Below are positions 1 to 11,800 of a stretch of DNA of 64,000 nucleotides, piece by piece. The notes beneath the pieces were generated by a model, which had not been told where the DNA came from, made no database searches, and saw nothing but the letters and a program-made list of their open reading frames with translations. Made by a program: the position numbers and the translations under genes. Origin of the DNA: Caprimulgus europaeus (lineage: Eukaryota > Chordata > Aves > Caprimulgiformes > Caprimulgidae); contig OU015528.1 in NCBI GenBank assembly GCA_907165065.1, positions 75,993,474 to 76,057,473 on the forward strand. Reading direction: 5' to 3'. Numbering within the stretch: position 1 is the first letter of the stretch; each line of letters opens with the position of its first letter.

Positions 1-583
1 CTCAAAATTTTCCCCTAGCTAGTTCCCTTGACAAGGAGGGATATCTGAGCAGCTCTGCCATCCCAGAGAAATGCAAAGCTTTCTTGGTTATCATTCGTTT
101 ATGAAGCCATGGGCAAGGCTCTTGAAATACAGAAAGTGTAGGAGGTGTGGAGTGAGCTGGCATATTCAAACAACTGGGACATATCAGATGAATGAGTTGT
201 AAGCACCTCAAATCCTTACAAAAGCCCTGATATTCAAGGGTTGACCCCATTCACTTATGGTTGTGGACCAGATTACCATCAGTGAAATTCAAGCCAAAAG
301 AAAAATCCCACAAACAAAAACCCCACTTCTTTTCCATGGAAACATGACCTTTTCATTTAATTAAATGTGTGTCAACTTAAATCTTGTCAGTCTGACCCCA
401 ATCTGTCCTATTCCCCAGATCTATGGAGCTCTGCAGAAGCCATTCTCACCTCAGGCTCTGACCTCATCAGATCTCATAAGAGGGCCAGGTCTGGCTGGGA
501 ATGTGGGAGACACCTCCGAGGGAACCCCAGATGCTTCAGGAAGTTCTTTATGGCGACTCGCAGAAGTAATGATCTTTGAGTTA
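1..583. other. Gene-free stretch, nothing recognised
   Basis: Mixed-composition DNA with no repeat family or coding homology that I recognise. Short open frames on both strands are below 90 codons and show no domain or low-complexity-free motif. It ends at the target-site duplication of the LTR that follows. Confidence 0.5.
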
Positions 584-588
584 ACACC
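584..588. repeat. Left target-site duplication (ACACC) of the solo LTR
   Basis: The five bases ACACC stand directly before the LTR's TG and recur directly after its terminal CA at 1180-1184. A 5-bp duplication is typical of ERVL-type integrations, whereas beta-type (ERVK) elements usually leave 6 bp. A 5-bp match can arise by chance, but its exact fit to the TG...CA borders supports it. Confidence 0.65.
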
Positions 589-997
589 TGTCCTGGTTTT
601 TAGCTGAGACTAAAGCTTCAGTACAGGATTTGTTATGAGAAAAACGTTGATAACATACCAATGTTTCCATTTGTCACTGGAAGTTCAAGGACTTTGTGTT
701 TTGTTAGTCTACAAGTGTAAGATCTTGGGGTGGGGACAAGTAATATTAAAATTAATAAGCTAAATTGGCATTTGGATATGCCAGTAGGATATTCCATATC
801 ATCATATAACATCATATTCAGTATATTTATGAGGGGCTCTTCTTCTCTTGCTTTCTCTGGCTTTTGCTCTGGCTTTCACTCTTCTGGGGCTGTGGTTTTG
901 GTTTTGGGATTGTCACTCCTCTGAGATTGTTATCCAAGAACAGGCCAGACTTGGTGGGCAGGTGGTGAGCAATTGCACTGTGTATTACTCATTGGTA

Positions 998-998
<1 letters not shown>

Positions 999-1028
<30 letters not shown>
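999..1028. repeat. (ATT)10 microsatellite inside the LTR
   Basis: Ten uninterrupted ATT units. Related avian LTRs carry an ATT-rich run at the same place, so this probably grew from an element-borne seed rather than arising independently. Confidence 0.9.
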
Positions 1029-1159
1029 TTAAGTTTTGTTTTATTTCAATTATTAAATTGTTAACCTATGAGTCTCCTTACTCTTGCCCTTCAATTCTCT
1101 CCCCTATCCCTTGAAGGGAAGAGTGAGTTAACGCTGTGTTTGGCTACTAGCCAAGTGCT

Positions 1160-1165
1160 AATAAA
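1160..1165 (+). promoter_or_regulatory. AATAAA polyadenylation-type hexamer in the LTR
   Basis: A perfect AATAAA lies 14 bp before the LTR's right border. It could be the retroviral poly(A) signal, although it sits closer to the border than expected for a signal in R; it may instead be chance in AT-rich sequence. Confidence 0.35.
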
Positions 1166-1179
1166 GTTAAACCACCACA

Positions 1180-1184
1180 ACACC
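1180..1184. repeat. Right target-site duplication (ACACC) of the solo LTR
   Basis: Matches the five bases before the LTR exactly. See the left copy at 584-588. Confidence 0.65.
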
Positions 1185-4100
1185 AAATCCACACCCCATG
1201 GTGACACTAAGGGTATTAGGCTCCTAAAAGTTTGTATTTTAAATAAAAAGTACTAGAAATTAGAAACACTTTTAGAAAGTCCAGGGACATTTCCCCACAT
1301 ACACAACAGTGACAGTTACATTATTGTCTGTCAGCTACTGAAACTCTTCCCTCATACTCCAATAATATCAACATGCACAAGATTTTACCCATCTTAAAAA
1401 AAAGAAAAAAAAAGAAGAAAAAAAAAAAAAAAAAAGAAAACAAAACCCAGCAAGCTGACTGATGTTCTTGCTGTTTCCCTTCCACTGCTGAGGTTTATCT
1501 CCATAGTTCCACATCTCTTCTTGGCAGAAGTCTCAGTGGCCCTTCCTTATTTCACTGCTAGTAATGTGTCTTTTTAACTTCTTCTATTTTTAAATCCCTT
1601 CTAGTGTGGTTTATTCCCAGTATTCAGTTCACAGTCACCTCCTCTTGCTTTTCACTCTCTTTTTACATCATCTTCCTCTGCTGTAGCTTGCTTTATTCTG
1701 GCAATTCTGATCTATCTATATACCCTTGCCTCCAGAAATAGTCTCCTATTTCACCTCCTCTACCATCAATCAATAAAATTCAAACACAAGTATTTTATCC
1801 ATTGCACAGAACTTTTTTAGTACGAGGCCTGTTTCATAAAGCCAAATTTTCCCCCAAACCATGTAGAATAGTCAACCTCGAATATACCTAACAACCCAGG
1901 GCACTAGTTATCAATATATTGCAATATTCAGCTGTAGCCAATTGCTAGTTCAGTTAATTTTTACTGTGCTCATATCTGTGTCCATGTGCCACAGACTGCT
2001 TAAATACAAGTTATTTTGACCTAGACTGCACCTTCCCTCCTATTTAGCAAGTAACAAACACACAATGTCCCAGAAATAAGACTAAACATGAAGCTGGTAC
2101 ATAAGGAATGGTTGGTGATTTTATGTAAGAAGCTTCGTTATTACTCACACAGGTTCTAGCTTTGCTTTTAATGGTACTAATCTTTCAGTGCTGTTTACCT
2201 GAAAGGTTCTCACTTTACTGACTTACACAGGGTGGGGAAAAAAGATTAAGCTGGCGAGTGTAACAGGTCTTACACCTTCAAAGAGAGTTTTCAGTAGAAA
2301 AAAAGAAAAAACATTGGAAAAAGATCAATTTTCAAAGTGAAAAATCATAAACTCCATGGAAATCAAACTCCTGTACTCTGTTTTAAAGTGTTTTCTATTG
2401 CAGCAAAGGCAGAGATCTGTCTTGTTGAGCTGTATAAAGAAAACCAGCTCATGTGGACGGTGGCTTTTTTAGCTACTGCTATATAAGCTCTACTTGTTAG
2501 GTTTCTAATTGCAGGCTTTCCGCTATTTTCTTTGGTTATTATGTGAGATGCTTTCACAGGGATCTCAAAAAACAGTTGGAGCACTACAGATACAGGACGT
2601 GCGTCTGCTAAAATTTCATTATGTATAGATTAACACATCCAAACAGGTGCCATCTCACAGAACAGCAGCCAGAAGTAGAGAATAACAAAAAAAACCCCAA
2701 ATCCACAGATTTCAGACTGAAAAATGTCCTTATTTTAGGTTCATTTTTTAGAGTTGAATTCACATACGTGAAGAATTTATGCCTTCAGACTTCCCCCCCG
2801 CCCCCCAAACAAACTGTAGATCATTCTATTCCCTGTTATTTCCCTGAATAATAAATTGAGATTTTTACCCAGTGATTAGAAACTGAAGAGACATGCAAAA
2901 GCAGATCATTCTTGCATCAACCTGCTGTGTTTTCACTGGGCAAATCACCTCGAAGTTGACAAAACTTCCACTTGTGCTTTGCCAGGTGGCTGCAAGAACC
3001 GAGAAATAACTTACCGAGTTACAATATTAGCGCTCATAGGCAGCTCCCAAAATTACATATACACACAGAGTGTTATTTAACTGCATGTTCTTTCATTTCC
3101 CCTGGATGAAATAGCTACCAAGCTACAAAGAAATGTAATTAATCAGCACAGCAAACATACACACACAGAGGCAGCACCAGCCTGCCTGACCTGCTCCTGC
3201 CCTCACCCGCTGTAAGTGCACAGACCACTGCAGTGGGGCCATTTCCTTGCCCTCCCCGGCTCCCAACTCCATCCAGAAATAACAAGTGAATCTGAATTTA
3301 GTTTCCCCACCCACCTTTTGTGTTCAACCTTAACGTTAGTACAGCTCACATTCATTGTATGTCACTCCACAGTGTGCTCAGACAGAGAATTATGCTGGAT
3401 CTGCTCCTAATGATTTAGCTAAACATAGAGGTGGGAGAAAGACGAGGGGTTTGGTGAGCAGCAGAACTGAAGGGGCCTCGTTGCCTATTGATTTATGTCT
3501 CAAAGTTGCCCTCCCACGTGAATTTTTGAATACCTAATAAAGGTTGATCTCCTGACTTTCCCCTGTAGAGACTACTTTTTCTCCCCTGTAATGCCTGCTA
3601 TTTTCATGAAACTGGCAGAAATTAAATATATCTGAGACCTCTGTGCCTGTCAAATTTGGTTAAAATGTATTCACTGGTGTAAAAAGCCACAGAGACAAGA
3701 GGAGAAAAAATAGGGGCTGACAGATAATTCAACTATACAATCCTTGCTTGTTCAGTGAAATGGAGGGGAAGAAAAAAAGAAAAGAATAGGGAAAAAAAAA
3801 ATAAAAAGGAGCTGCAACCCAAAACCTGGCTCCCACTACACAGCAGGAAAAACCTCACACCACATTTTTCCTGTGGTCAGTCATTTACACACAGACCCTT
3901 CATTGCAAGGGTCAAAGGATGCAGAACATCTTACAGTGAATAAAGGCAACAAAACCAACCCAAAGACAAGAAGGAGGGCCAAAGTAAACCAAAACCAGAT
4001 GTCAAATGCCATGAAAGCCCAAAACGCTTCCACGTCTGACAGCTGACACGCTTTGGATCAAGGTGGTGACCAGGCAGTCTATAATCAACGCTTCAGGCAG

Positions 4101-4594
4101 ACTATGGAGAGTTTATCATCAAATAAAAAATTTTTAAAGCAGCTACTGCAGGTTAACTGTGAACTCTGCACAACCAATATGGTCCAGTGATTTTACCCAG
4201 GGACTCCAGAGCCCCAAACAATTGTGGCTACCAAAACCCCACTGGCAGCCCTTAATTTGTGTTTGCTTGTGCTAGAAATGACAGTCAGACTTGCTGGATT
4301 TCACTTCTGATCCAGCAAAGCTCTTAAGCACGTGGTTAACTTTAGACACGTGGCGAACGCAAATGAAAGGGAAAAAAAAAATGAATGTTCATGTACTTAA
4401 AAGCTCATGATGTGTTAATCTCGCTGCTGCCTCTGGGCCTTTGTGAAGGGGAAAAAAATCTGAAAGGAAAAAAAAAAAAACCCACAAGTTTCAATTGTGA
4501 GCTTCTCTATGAATATAAAGTTGGCTGCTTTGAATTCTGTCATAAGCCGTTACGTTTAAATATATAAAAATGTACACCAGGCGAATACATCACT
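1185..4594. other. Gene-free AT-rich stretch
   Basis: No coding homology or interspersed repeat recognised. It contains an A-rich tract (1396-1440), further short A-runs near 3790 and 4370-4480, and a C-run near 2793-2804. The segment around 2880-3150 is less repetitive and holds homeodomain-type TAATTA cores (for example GTAATTAATCA near 3136), which would suit a conserved non-coding element, but nothing in the sequence alone proves this. Confidence 0.45.
1396..1440. repeat. A-rich low-complexity tract
   Basis: About 45 bp of A broken by a few single G residues. It has no upstream retrotransposon body that I recognise, so it is simple sequence rather than a proven insertion tail. Confidence 0.85.
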
Positions 4595-5041
4595 TTATTC
4601 CCTCTGCCTGCTGCAGATTTTGTAGAGGATCCATTCTGTGCTTGGAGGTACCGTATGAAACCTCCCACCAGCAGCAAGACTCGAGCACCATTTTTTGATC
4701 ACAGCGGATCGGCAGGACTGTGAAAAAGCTTTGCTGATGCTATAGAATAAAAGAAAAAAAAAAAACAACCCACTATTTGAAATCCAGCCTAGATCACAGA
4801 AAGCCACAAGAATTTGCCCCAATTTCAAAAGGATTTGCCGAACAGGCTGCTCGTGCTTCACTTCAGCTTCGTACGCCTCGGCTGGGCCAAGACTCGCCAT
4901 CTGGTCCCCAGCAGCGCTCGCTGAAGTCTGTGGGAGTTCTGCCTCCAAAGTGACAGCGTGATGTGGCCCATCGTTCTCTACAAAGCTAGCGCCTACACTT
5001 TTAATGGATGTTGTTTCAGGCAGGCATTTGAGGTAAAACAA
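4595..5041 (-). other. CpG-rich patch with a 148-codon open frame; coding status doubtful
   Basis: The minus strand is open for 148 codons here, the longest open frame in the window outside CR1 sequence. The predicted peptide begins MFYLKCLPETTSIK and resembles no family I know. A phenylalanine run in its second half simply translates a genomic A-tract at about 4752-4764, which argues against selection for protein. What stands out is composition: roughly 11 CpG dinucleotides between 4839 and 4993 and four more between 4650 and 4715, in a region otherwise poor in CpG. That could be a small regulatory element or a GC-rich conserved segment. I do not call a gene. Confidence 0.2.
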
Positions 5042-8000
5042 AAAAGAAAAAATTAAAAGTGAACGTGGTGCTGAGGATACGATTTGTGTTCGTTAGTCAT
5101 CGGAGTTCCCAGAGACAAAAAGCTTATCCCCATTACCCCACGGCAATTTTGACCTATCCCCACATGAGCTTTGCATTACCATCTCTTATGTCTGCTTCAT
5201 CTTAGTGGGTGCAACCCTCTCTTCCGTTCACCGAGAGAGGGGAAAAGTCGATTCAGATACATTAGTAAACAGAAAGATTTAAGATGTGCAGCTCTATCAT
5301 TACGCTGCAAACTTCATAAATAATTTACAAATACTTAAGCTGGCTAGAAAATTTCCAAACAATGCATTTTATACTTCTTTATTTCCAGGTAAATCTCTCA
5401 GAGGAGGAGGTTAGCCCATACGGACATATATCTACCCAATATAAATACGTATGCTATTCTCCTATTAGATTGATTTCTAAGTCTATTTGAACCTTGTAAA
5501 TTATTTGAGCAAAGCATACATCGTTGCAAACCACATTATGGGATTTCCTGTATACCTAAAGCCAGCCTCAGGACAAAATGCTTTGTATATTCCTGCTTAG
5601 ACATTTTGAAGTTAAGCTCTTTTTTAAGTTATTATTTTTATTTTATTTATGCTTCACCACATTCATTACTGCTTCCCATCAGTGCAGCTGACATTGGTTG
5701 TTGCATTACACATGCCAGCAGACAGACTCCTACCTCTTTACAGACCTCTGCCTACATACAACTGTTTATTATTCTCAATGAGCAAAGTGCCAGCTAAATC
5801 AATAGTTCAAAAGCCTTGTTCAATTCAAATGGACTTTACAAAGTACTGCTCTGTAATAAACACATGCAGGCAAAATGTTTCCCCGATTGCTTACATGACA
5901 CAACTCTTATCGCATAAAGCAATACAACCACCATATTTTTCTTACTATGCAGAGTCCCAGTTAAGTCAAGAATGAAATTATGCTATTAATCACAGATGAA
6001 CGGGGTGTACTGGAAATGACATATAGTAAATAAAGTGATAAAAGAGAAATACAGTGGCAAAAACCCTCACAGAGATCACTCCTAATGCGCTAGGTACTAT
6101 AACAATTTAAATTGGTCTCCATTTCTTACCCAGCATAATTTCCCCACAGAAGTGGTTTTATAGGTTGCAGATAGTTTAAAGAGCCATCAAGACAAAAACT
6201 GTCTACTAAGTTGCAATGAAAGCAGGAGATATCTCTCCTATACCTAGGAGGACCATTTGATCTCCTCCGTATCCCCACTAACGGTCCTACTTCACACAAA
6301 CCATGGTGTTGACTTGCACGATGTTTTACTGAACTAAGACCAGGACTAAAGATACTCGGCAACAGGCCAAGCACCTGCATGAATAGAAAGAAGCAGCCAG
6401 GCAAAAGGGTGACACGTCCAACATGACCAGCAATTAGGTCAGTAGGGCTTATTTATACTGAGATGATGGAAGGTCTTCAACTCTTGCACAAAACCTTTTT
6501 ACATCATTGTCTAAACATAACCCAAGTCCTAGCCCAGCTAAATGTTAAAAATAAAATGGATCATGCAGATCCTTAAAACTCAAGGATTTGTTCAAATTTA
6601 CTCAGGCTTTACTAAAATTCTATGCAAAATAAGAATAATAACTGTCACAGGGCAATTTATCCTACTTTCCTTTTTCCTGCTCTATTAGCAGCAATCAGTC
6701 AAAACAGAGCAATGACTCCAGCTCTCTTAAAAAAGGTGGCAAAAGAGTTATCAGCCAAGGATGGTATTGTAAGTACCAGCCTGCCCACTTTCTATCAATC
6801 AGATACTACTGACAAAGCAATAAAGAAAGAGTGAGATAAGAAGGAAACATCTGTCAAGCAACATCCCAGACAGCAAGAAAGAAGGAAAGCAGTCTAGGAA
6901 AAGAATAGGATAACAACAAAAAATTACCACCAAGTAATTTACCCAGTGTTGTACATTCCTTTCATCCCACCCTATGAATAGAAATTGGTCAGATAGCCCA
7001 GGTAGCGAGTTTGCTATTTGAGGCAACTTCTAGATGAAAGGATTTTTTTAGTAACAGATCAAGTCTGAGGAGCAAAGCGTTGGCCGGTTTGACAGCTTTC
7101 ACAGCAGTTTCCCAGCACTTGAGCCACTTGAAGGAGTCATGACACTTCACATTTACAACTTACATGTTAGATAGCGGCAGCCAAACTGATGTGCACAAAC
7201 CAAAGCAGTATTCCCACTAAAGAGAAAAATGGATTTCAAGGCTTTGGTCAGTTCTATGGGCACTTGAAGCACAAGAACAATTATGCCCTTCATACAAAAC
7301 TAACCACAGAAAAGGTGATGTTTGGAGGCCTCTCTAACTGTTGCATGGGAAAAAAAAAAGCTTATTTTCTGGAGGTTGTTGCAGGTAGCCATAGGATGAG
7401 CAGGCTGTTGAACGGAGACATTAGGTATCATGCAACATCTTGGACAGCAGTGGGAGTAGAGATTGAGTTGTCCAACTACAGAGATTAACTGTTGAGAGAT
7501 TAAGAAAAAGAGGTAAACTTTGTTCTGATGTATGTGAAGACGATAAATGTGACAGAGAGCTACACAAGCGTCCAAGTGATCAGCACTAATATTATTTGCA
7601 TTATCCAGCTCATGTTACTCAAGTTTATTTATTTGCATAGAAAGCTGTCTAGAACTGAACTTGCCACAGCACAGAAAAGGTGGGTCTGATAAATTCAGAA
7701 AACTGTGCTTGCTGCCTTTTTTCATTCTTGAATAGTTCTTGATGTTTGGGTTGGGTTTTTTTGGTTTTGTTTTTTATTTTGTTTCAAATGTAGTAACTCC
7801 TAAATAAAGTAAAAAAAAAAAAAAAAGAAAAAAGGCATTAAGTAATTTTTGTTTGTTAAACATTAAATTAATGTCCCTTGCAGTGCCTTCCTTCTGTCAC
7901 TGGTCCTGCCTTAAACCAGCATAAACTAATCAGGAAAAAACCCTAGAAAATCAACATTAAACAAAACAAAACCCTGCTCTGCCCATTGATGAGTTTTCTC

Positions 8001-10117
8001 CAAATTTATTTTGGGTTAGGACACACTCTGATGACTTATGCTTATAAATAGACTAAATAAGAAGGAACTACTGAGGATTTTTTTTTCTCATTTTCAGTTT
8101 ATGAGGAAACACTTTATAAATGCTAGAATACAAGATATTTTAATTTCAAGATGGTAAAAACAAAACAAAACATTAAGTATACGTAAATTTGAACTGTCAG
8201 CTCACCCTTACTGCAATTCAAAAGACAAGAACCACAGAAGTTTCAAGCTAGGGTTGAGTAAGATTTCATGCTCACCTGAGTCAAAATAATAAAAATCCTG
8301 AAATGTATGCTTTGGATAGACAAGATACAGGATTATCAGCTCCTTCACTTTTATTGCAAGTCCCATGGCAGCATTTTTCTTAGCAGGATGCTTTTTTTTT
8401 TTTTTCTTTTGTTTTGCAAATAAGTTTCTATGCCTCACATTAATGGAGAGGGGAAAAAACCCAGTCAAACCAAACTAAGAACATCAGAGTTTTGTACAAT
8501 TTTAAGCATTTGAAAGACCATCTTTCTAGATTCTTCTGAGAGAACATGTCATACTGTTTTGATGGTGATCTCTTACATACCTGGTTACCAGTGCTGGGAT
8601 GAGTAGATTCCTGTGCTTATCCAGAAAATGTCTGCTTTACTCATCTCCATTTTTGCTGCCCCATCACTTGGTAAAAAGAGGTGCTTTTCTTGGACATCAG
8701 AAGAAAGACAGCAGCTGGTTTTCAATGCGACACTATTGCAGGTTGCTCCCATGGCTGTGAAACCACCAACCCTGGATCTGAGCCATGAGGTACCTGGACC
8801 CAACAGTCCTTGCTTGCAGGAATTTAACCACTTCCAGCATCTATTTGCTGCTTGCTTAAGACTTTAGAAGAGCAGTAAACCACAAATTGCCCCTTCAAAC
8901 ACTAATTCCTCAGAGCTTACTAGATATGGATTGCTCCAATGTTTTCCACATCAGGGATTTTTATGTTTGGATCAGTTTCACCCAAAAGGCAGCAGCTGGG
9001 AAATAAAACATCCATTCAGAAACCCTCACTGCCCCACTCCAACCCCTCACCTCTCCTCTTATAGAGGGGGAAAAGAAAGCAATATGGCAGCTGAGAAAAC
9101 CTGTGTCTGTAGGTCCCTCTCCTGGTGCTCAGCTGTGTTATAGGAAGTGACAGAGTTTATTTTCTATTAGGAGGAAGCACAGTCCTGGGCATGGAAGGAA
9201 TTAATTGCTTTCATCTGATTACCTAAAGGCTGACCACCTGTGGGTGCAATCAGCATTGTTTTCCTCTCTTGATGTAAACAAGAAAGTAATTGAAAGCCTA
9301 GTGTGCACCCAGCAGTAAAAAAATACCCAAGAAAGAAGGAGCAGGCCTGTAGCAGCACTCTTTAGCCTGTCTTATTCTCTCCAGTTGCTAGAGATAAAGG
9401 ATTTAACATTTTAAAACAAAGGAGAAAATCTCTTACAAATTGGGGTGATATCAGTTACCAGTTTGGAATTACGTTCTTGAGTCTCTCTGAATTAGTCCAT
9501 CATTCTCAGACCAACAGAGTCATCTTTAACCGTAGGCAAGTTGCAAAGAAAAACTGAACCCAGACTCTTGCTCACTTGAAGTTCAGGCAGCCTATGTGGA
9601 GACTGATGCCTGTGCCTGATGAAAGGCAAGTTAACAAAGTTTTCAAAACTTTTATCAAGTTCTTACAAAGGGAATTCAATTAGAGCTCTGATTAATTATA
9701 AATTATATAGGGGTTGTTGTGTGGCATTAGCCATGAAAACTGGTATAAGCTGAAAGTGAAACATGCTCACTGCAATAAAATGAGCAAGACTGAACGGCTC
9801 GTAAGGTAAGAAACCCAGCTCCCTTTTCTTCCTGGCTCCACTCATGTTACCTATCATTCAGTCAAATTAAATGGCAAATTTAAAATAGCTGTTTCACATC
9901 GCAATCTAAAAGAAGGAAACTTATTTATGAAGAAAAGACAGATTTTGCACAAAAAACCAGAAGTATTTACTGACAAGCATTATTTATTCATTCCAGGAAC
10001 TAGATACAATATTTCAGTACTGCCATCCCATCTACTGGACAACAAATTTTCAGAGCAATGGGAGAACTATGAAAAATTTTTTTCACGGAGATTTTCTGGG
10101 AAAAACTGTTCCACTTA
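5042..10117. other. Gene-free AT-rich stretch
   Basis: No coding homology or known repeat recognised across about 5 kb. Simple sequence includes an A-run at 7811-7833, a T/G-rich tract at about 7745-7790, and a T-run near 8392-8405. Several open frames of 60-108 codons are present on both strands; they overlap each other, have no recognisable motifs, and match what AT-rich non-coding DNA gives by chance. Confidence 0.45.
7811..7833. repeat. Poly(A) tract
   Basis: Sixteen A residues, a G, then six more A residues. An AATAAA lies a few bases upstream, but I recognise no retrogene body before it. Confidence 0.85.
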
Positions 10118-10328
10118 AACTTGAGAAGAAACTTCTTTATGGTGGGGATGACAGAGCACTGGAGCAGGCTGCCCAGGGAGTTTGTGGAGTCTCCTTCTCT
10201 GGAGACATTCAAGACCCGCCTGGATGCCTTCCTGTGTGACCTCATGTATGTGTTCCTGCTCCGGCAGGGGGGTTGGACTGGATGATCTTTTGAGGTCCCT
10301 TCCAATCCCTGACATTCTGTGTTTCTGT
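10118..10328 (+). mobile_element. CR1 LINE fragment, 3' end (+)
   Basis: This is a 5'-truncated CR1 insertion of about 210 bp. In order it shows the end of the ORF2-derived part (TGACAGAGCACTGGAGCAGG, then CTGCCCAGGGAG), the 3' untranslated segment (GGAGACATTCAAGACCCG, GGCAGGGGGGTTGGACTGG), the conserved GATGATC...GAGGTCCCTTCCAA block and the terminal ATTCTGTG-type repeat, which decays into a short GT run at about 10320-10337. CR1 elements move through target-primed reverse transcription and usually leave 5'-truncated copies like this one, without poly(A) tails. The left edge is set where similarity to CR1 fades, so it is good to about 10 bp. The copy looks moderately young compared with the one at 14.4 kb. 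Confidence 0.92.
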
Positions 10329-11692
10329 GTGTGTGTAGTATTTAGGTTTGGTAGCTTAGTAGATGTAGGGAGGCCTCTATGATACAGGCAGACTGAAGAG
10401 GAAGGGAAGAAGTACTCAACTGCAGCTCAAAGATTTTAATATTTTCTAGGACACATCTCAGAAGGAGGTGAAAAATTACAGTAGGTACTAATACCTTTTG
10501 GTTCATGATGGCATGGACATTTTTCCTGTTAGAAAAACTAACAAACCTGGGAGCTCGATCTCTACAAAGCTTCAAAAAAAAAAAAAAAAAAGAACTCTAC
10601 AAACTTCATAGACCAAAATACAGATTCAGAGGAGGAGGAAGATGAGCCCATAATACTTAAATAATGACTGAGATCTTAGCATACTGCCACATACAAAAGA
10701 CATAAGAACCACAGTTCAACAGTAAATAAGTTTTTCTTCTTCCATAATTATTAAGGTGATCTGATTATCAGTTTGCAACACAGATGCAGTCAGATCTGAA
10801 AACCTTCTCATGGCTGTTGATGTAGTAACTGTGGACAGGACAGCTATGTTATTGCATATGCTATGGCAAGAACATACATCATATTTCACCTAGTATGACT
10901 GTTCACAGATCCATCCAACACTGTTCTCCTGCCAACATTAATTTTTCGCCAGTTATTTTTCATCAGCTGATTTATTCACCTGAAAGCCAGAGCCTTTAGC
11001 TATAACAGAATCAAAGTGAAATCATCCAGTTCTCCCATTTCAACAGTTTTTCTGGGGAAGAAGGAAAGAAAAAAAAAAACCCCTTGCTCTTATCTGCTAA
11101 AAGCGAGACACCTTACAGATAAGAAGCACCTTCAACAAGCATGGGTAAGTCCCTTATATTTTCTGGAAAACAATCTAGTGACAGGTCAGTGAATCAATTT
11201 TTTCCCTCATGGAGGTCAATACTGAGCAGTGTAGGATTCGTATAGGCAATCAGGTAGTTGATTAGATGCAGTGGTGATCACTAATGCTTAAGCTATTTAC
11301 TTCTGAGTGACTGCTTAGCGAGAGTTACAAATGCCCTCTTCTTGGAAGGAATCATAAACTTTTCTAAAAATACCCTTCTGACACCCTACACTTGGAACTT
11401 TGAATAAAAATATTTTATATATTTTACTCTTGAAATACCAAAATAAAATAGATTTTCCTTCCCCTCTGGACCAGGAATTAAGAGAGAGGTAACATTTTAA
11501 TAGACCAATGTGATTAGAAGAAAATGAAATGGGCAAACTCTGAGGCATAAGTTATATTAATACATTCAAGGTTTACCTCCCTTATACCCTTACAGAGTAG
11601 CAAGGTTGTGGGCATCCCAGTTTAACAAACTGAGCTATTGCTGAGGTGCAAGAAGCATCCTCTGAAACAGGCTTGTGTTGCAGCTGCATTCA
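10329..11692. other. Gene-free stretch
   Basis: No coding homology recognised. It holds an 18-base A-run at 10574-10591 and another A-run near 11071. Nothing else stands out. Confidence 0.45.
10574..10591. repeat. Poly(A) tract
   Basis: Eighteen A residues with no recognisable retrotransposon body upstream. Confidence 0.85.
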
Positions 11693-11800
11693 AAAATAGA
11701 CAAATTGAGGCTCAGGAAATTAAATTATTCTGCACAGATCACAGATACCGTTGTGACATCTGACATGGAAACCTGACTTTGAGCCCTGGCCTAGGAACAC
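11693..11800 (-). mobile_element. Possible MIR-like SINE remnant (-)
   Basis: ATTGAGGCTCAGGAAATTAA followed by CAGATCACAGATAC and later GACTTTGAGCCCTGGCC follows the order of the MIR core read on its complementary strand (tGAGGCtCAGagaggtTAAg...aaGGTCACACAGc...GAgCCC). MIR-type CORE SINEs are ancient amniote repeats, and birds keep only a few very diverged copies. Similarity is weak and short, so a chance match is possible. Confidence 0.35.

Larger units (their letters stand above)
589..1179 (+). mobile_element. Solo LTR of an avian endogenous retrovirus
   Basis: This 591-bp block begins TGTCCTGGTTT and ends ...CACCACA, giving the canonical TG...CA borders, and is flanked by ACACC on both sides. 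The order of internal landmarks matches an LTR type I recall from bird genomes: GTTGATAACA about 60 bp in, an AATTGCACTGTG motif near 970, a long (ATT)n run at 999-1028, TTTATTTCAATTATTAAA just after it, a CCCCTATCCC-type segment near 1100, and TTAAACCACCACA at the end. An AATAAA signal lies at 1160-1165. No gag, pol or env homology lies on either side, so I infer loss of the internal region by LTR-LTR recombination. The family (ERVL-like, from the 5-bp duplication) is an inference; the retroviral LTR assignment is fairly secure. It is old enough to carry many substitutions. Confidence 0.8.
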
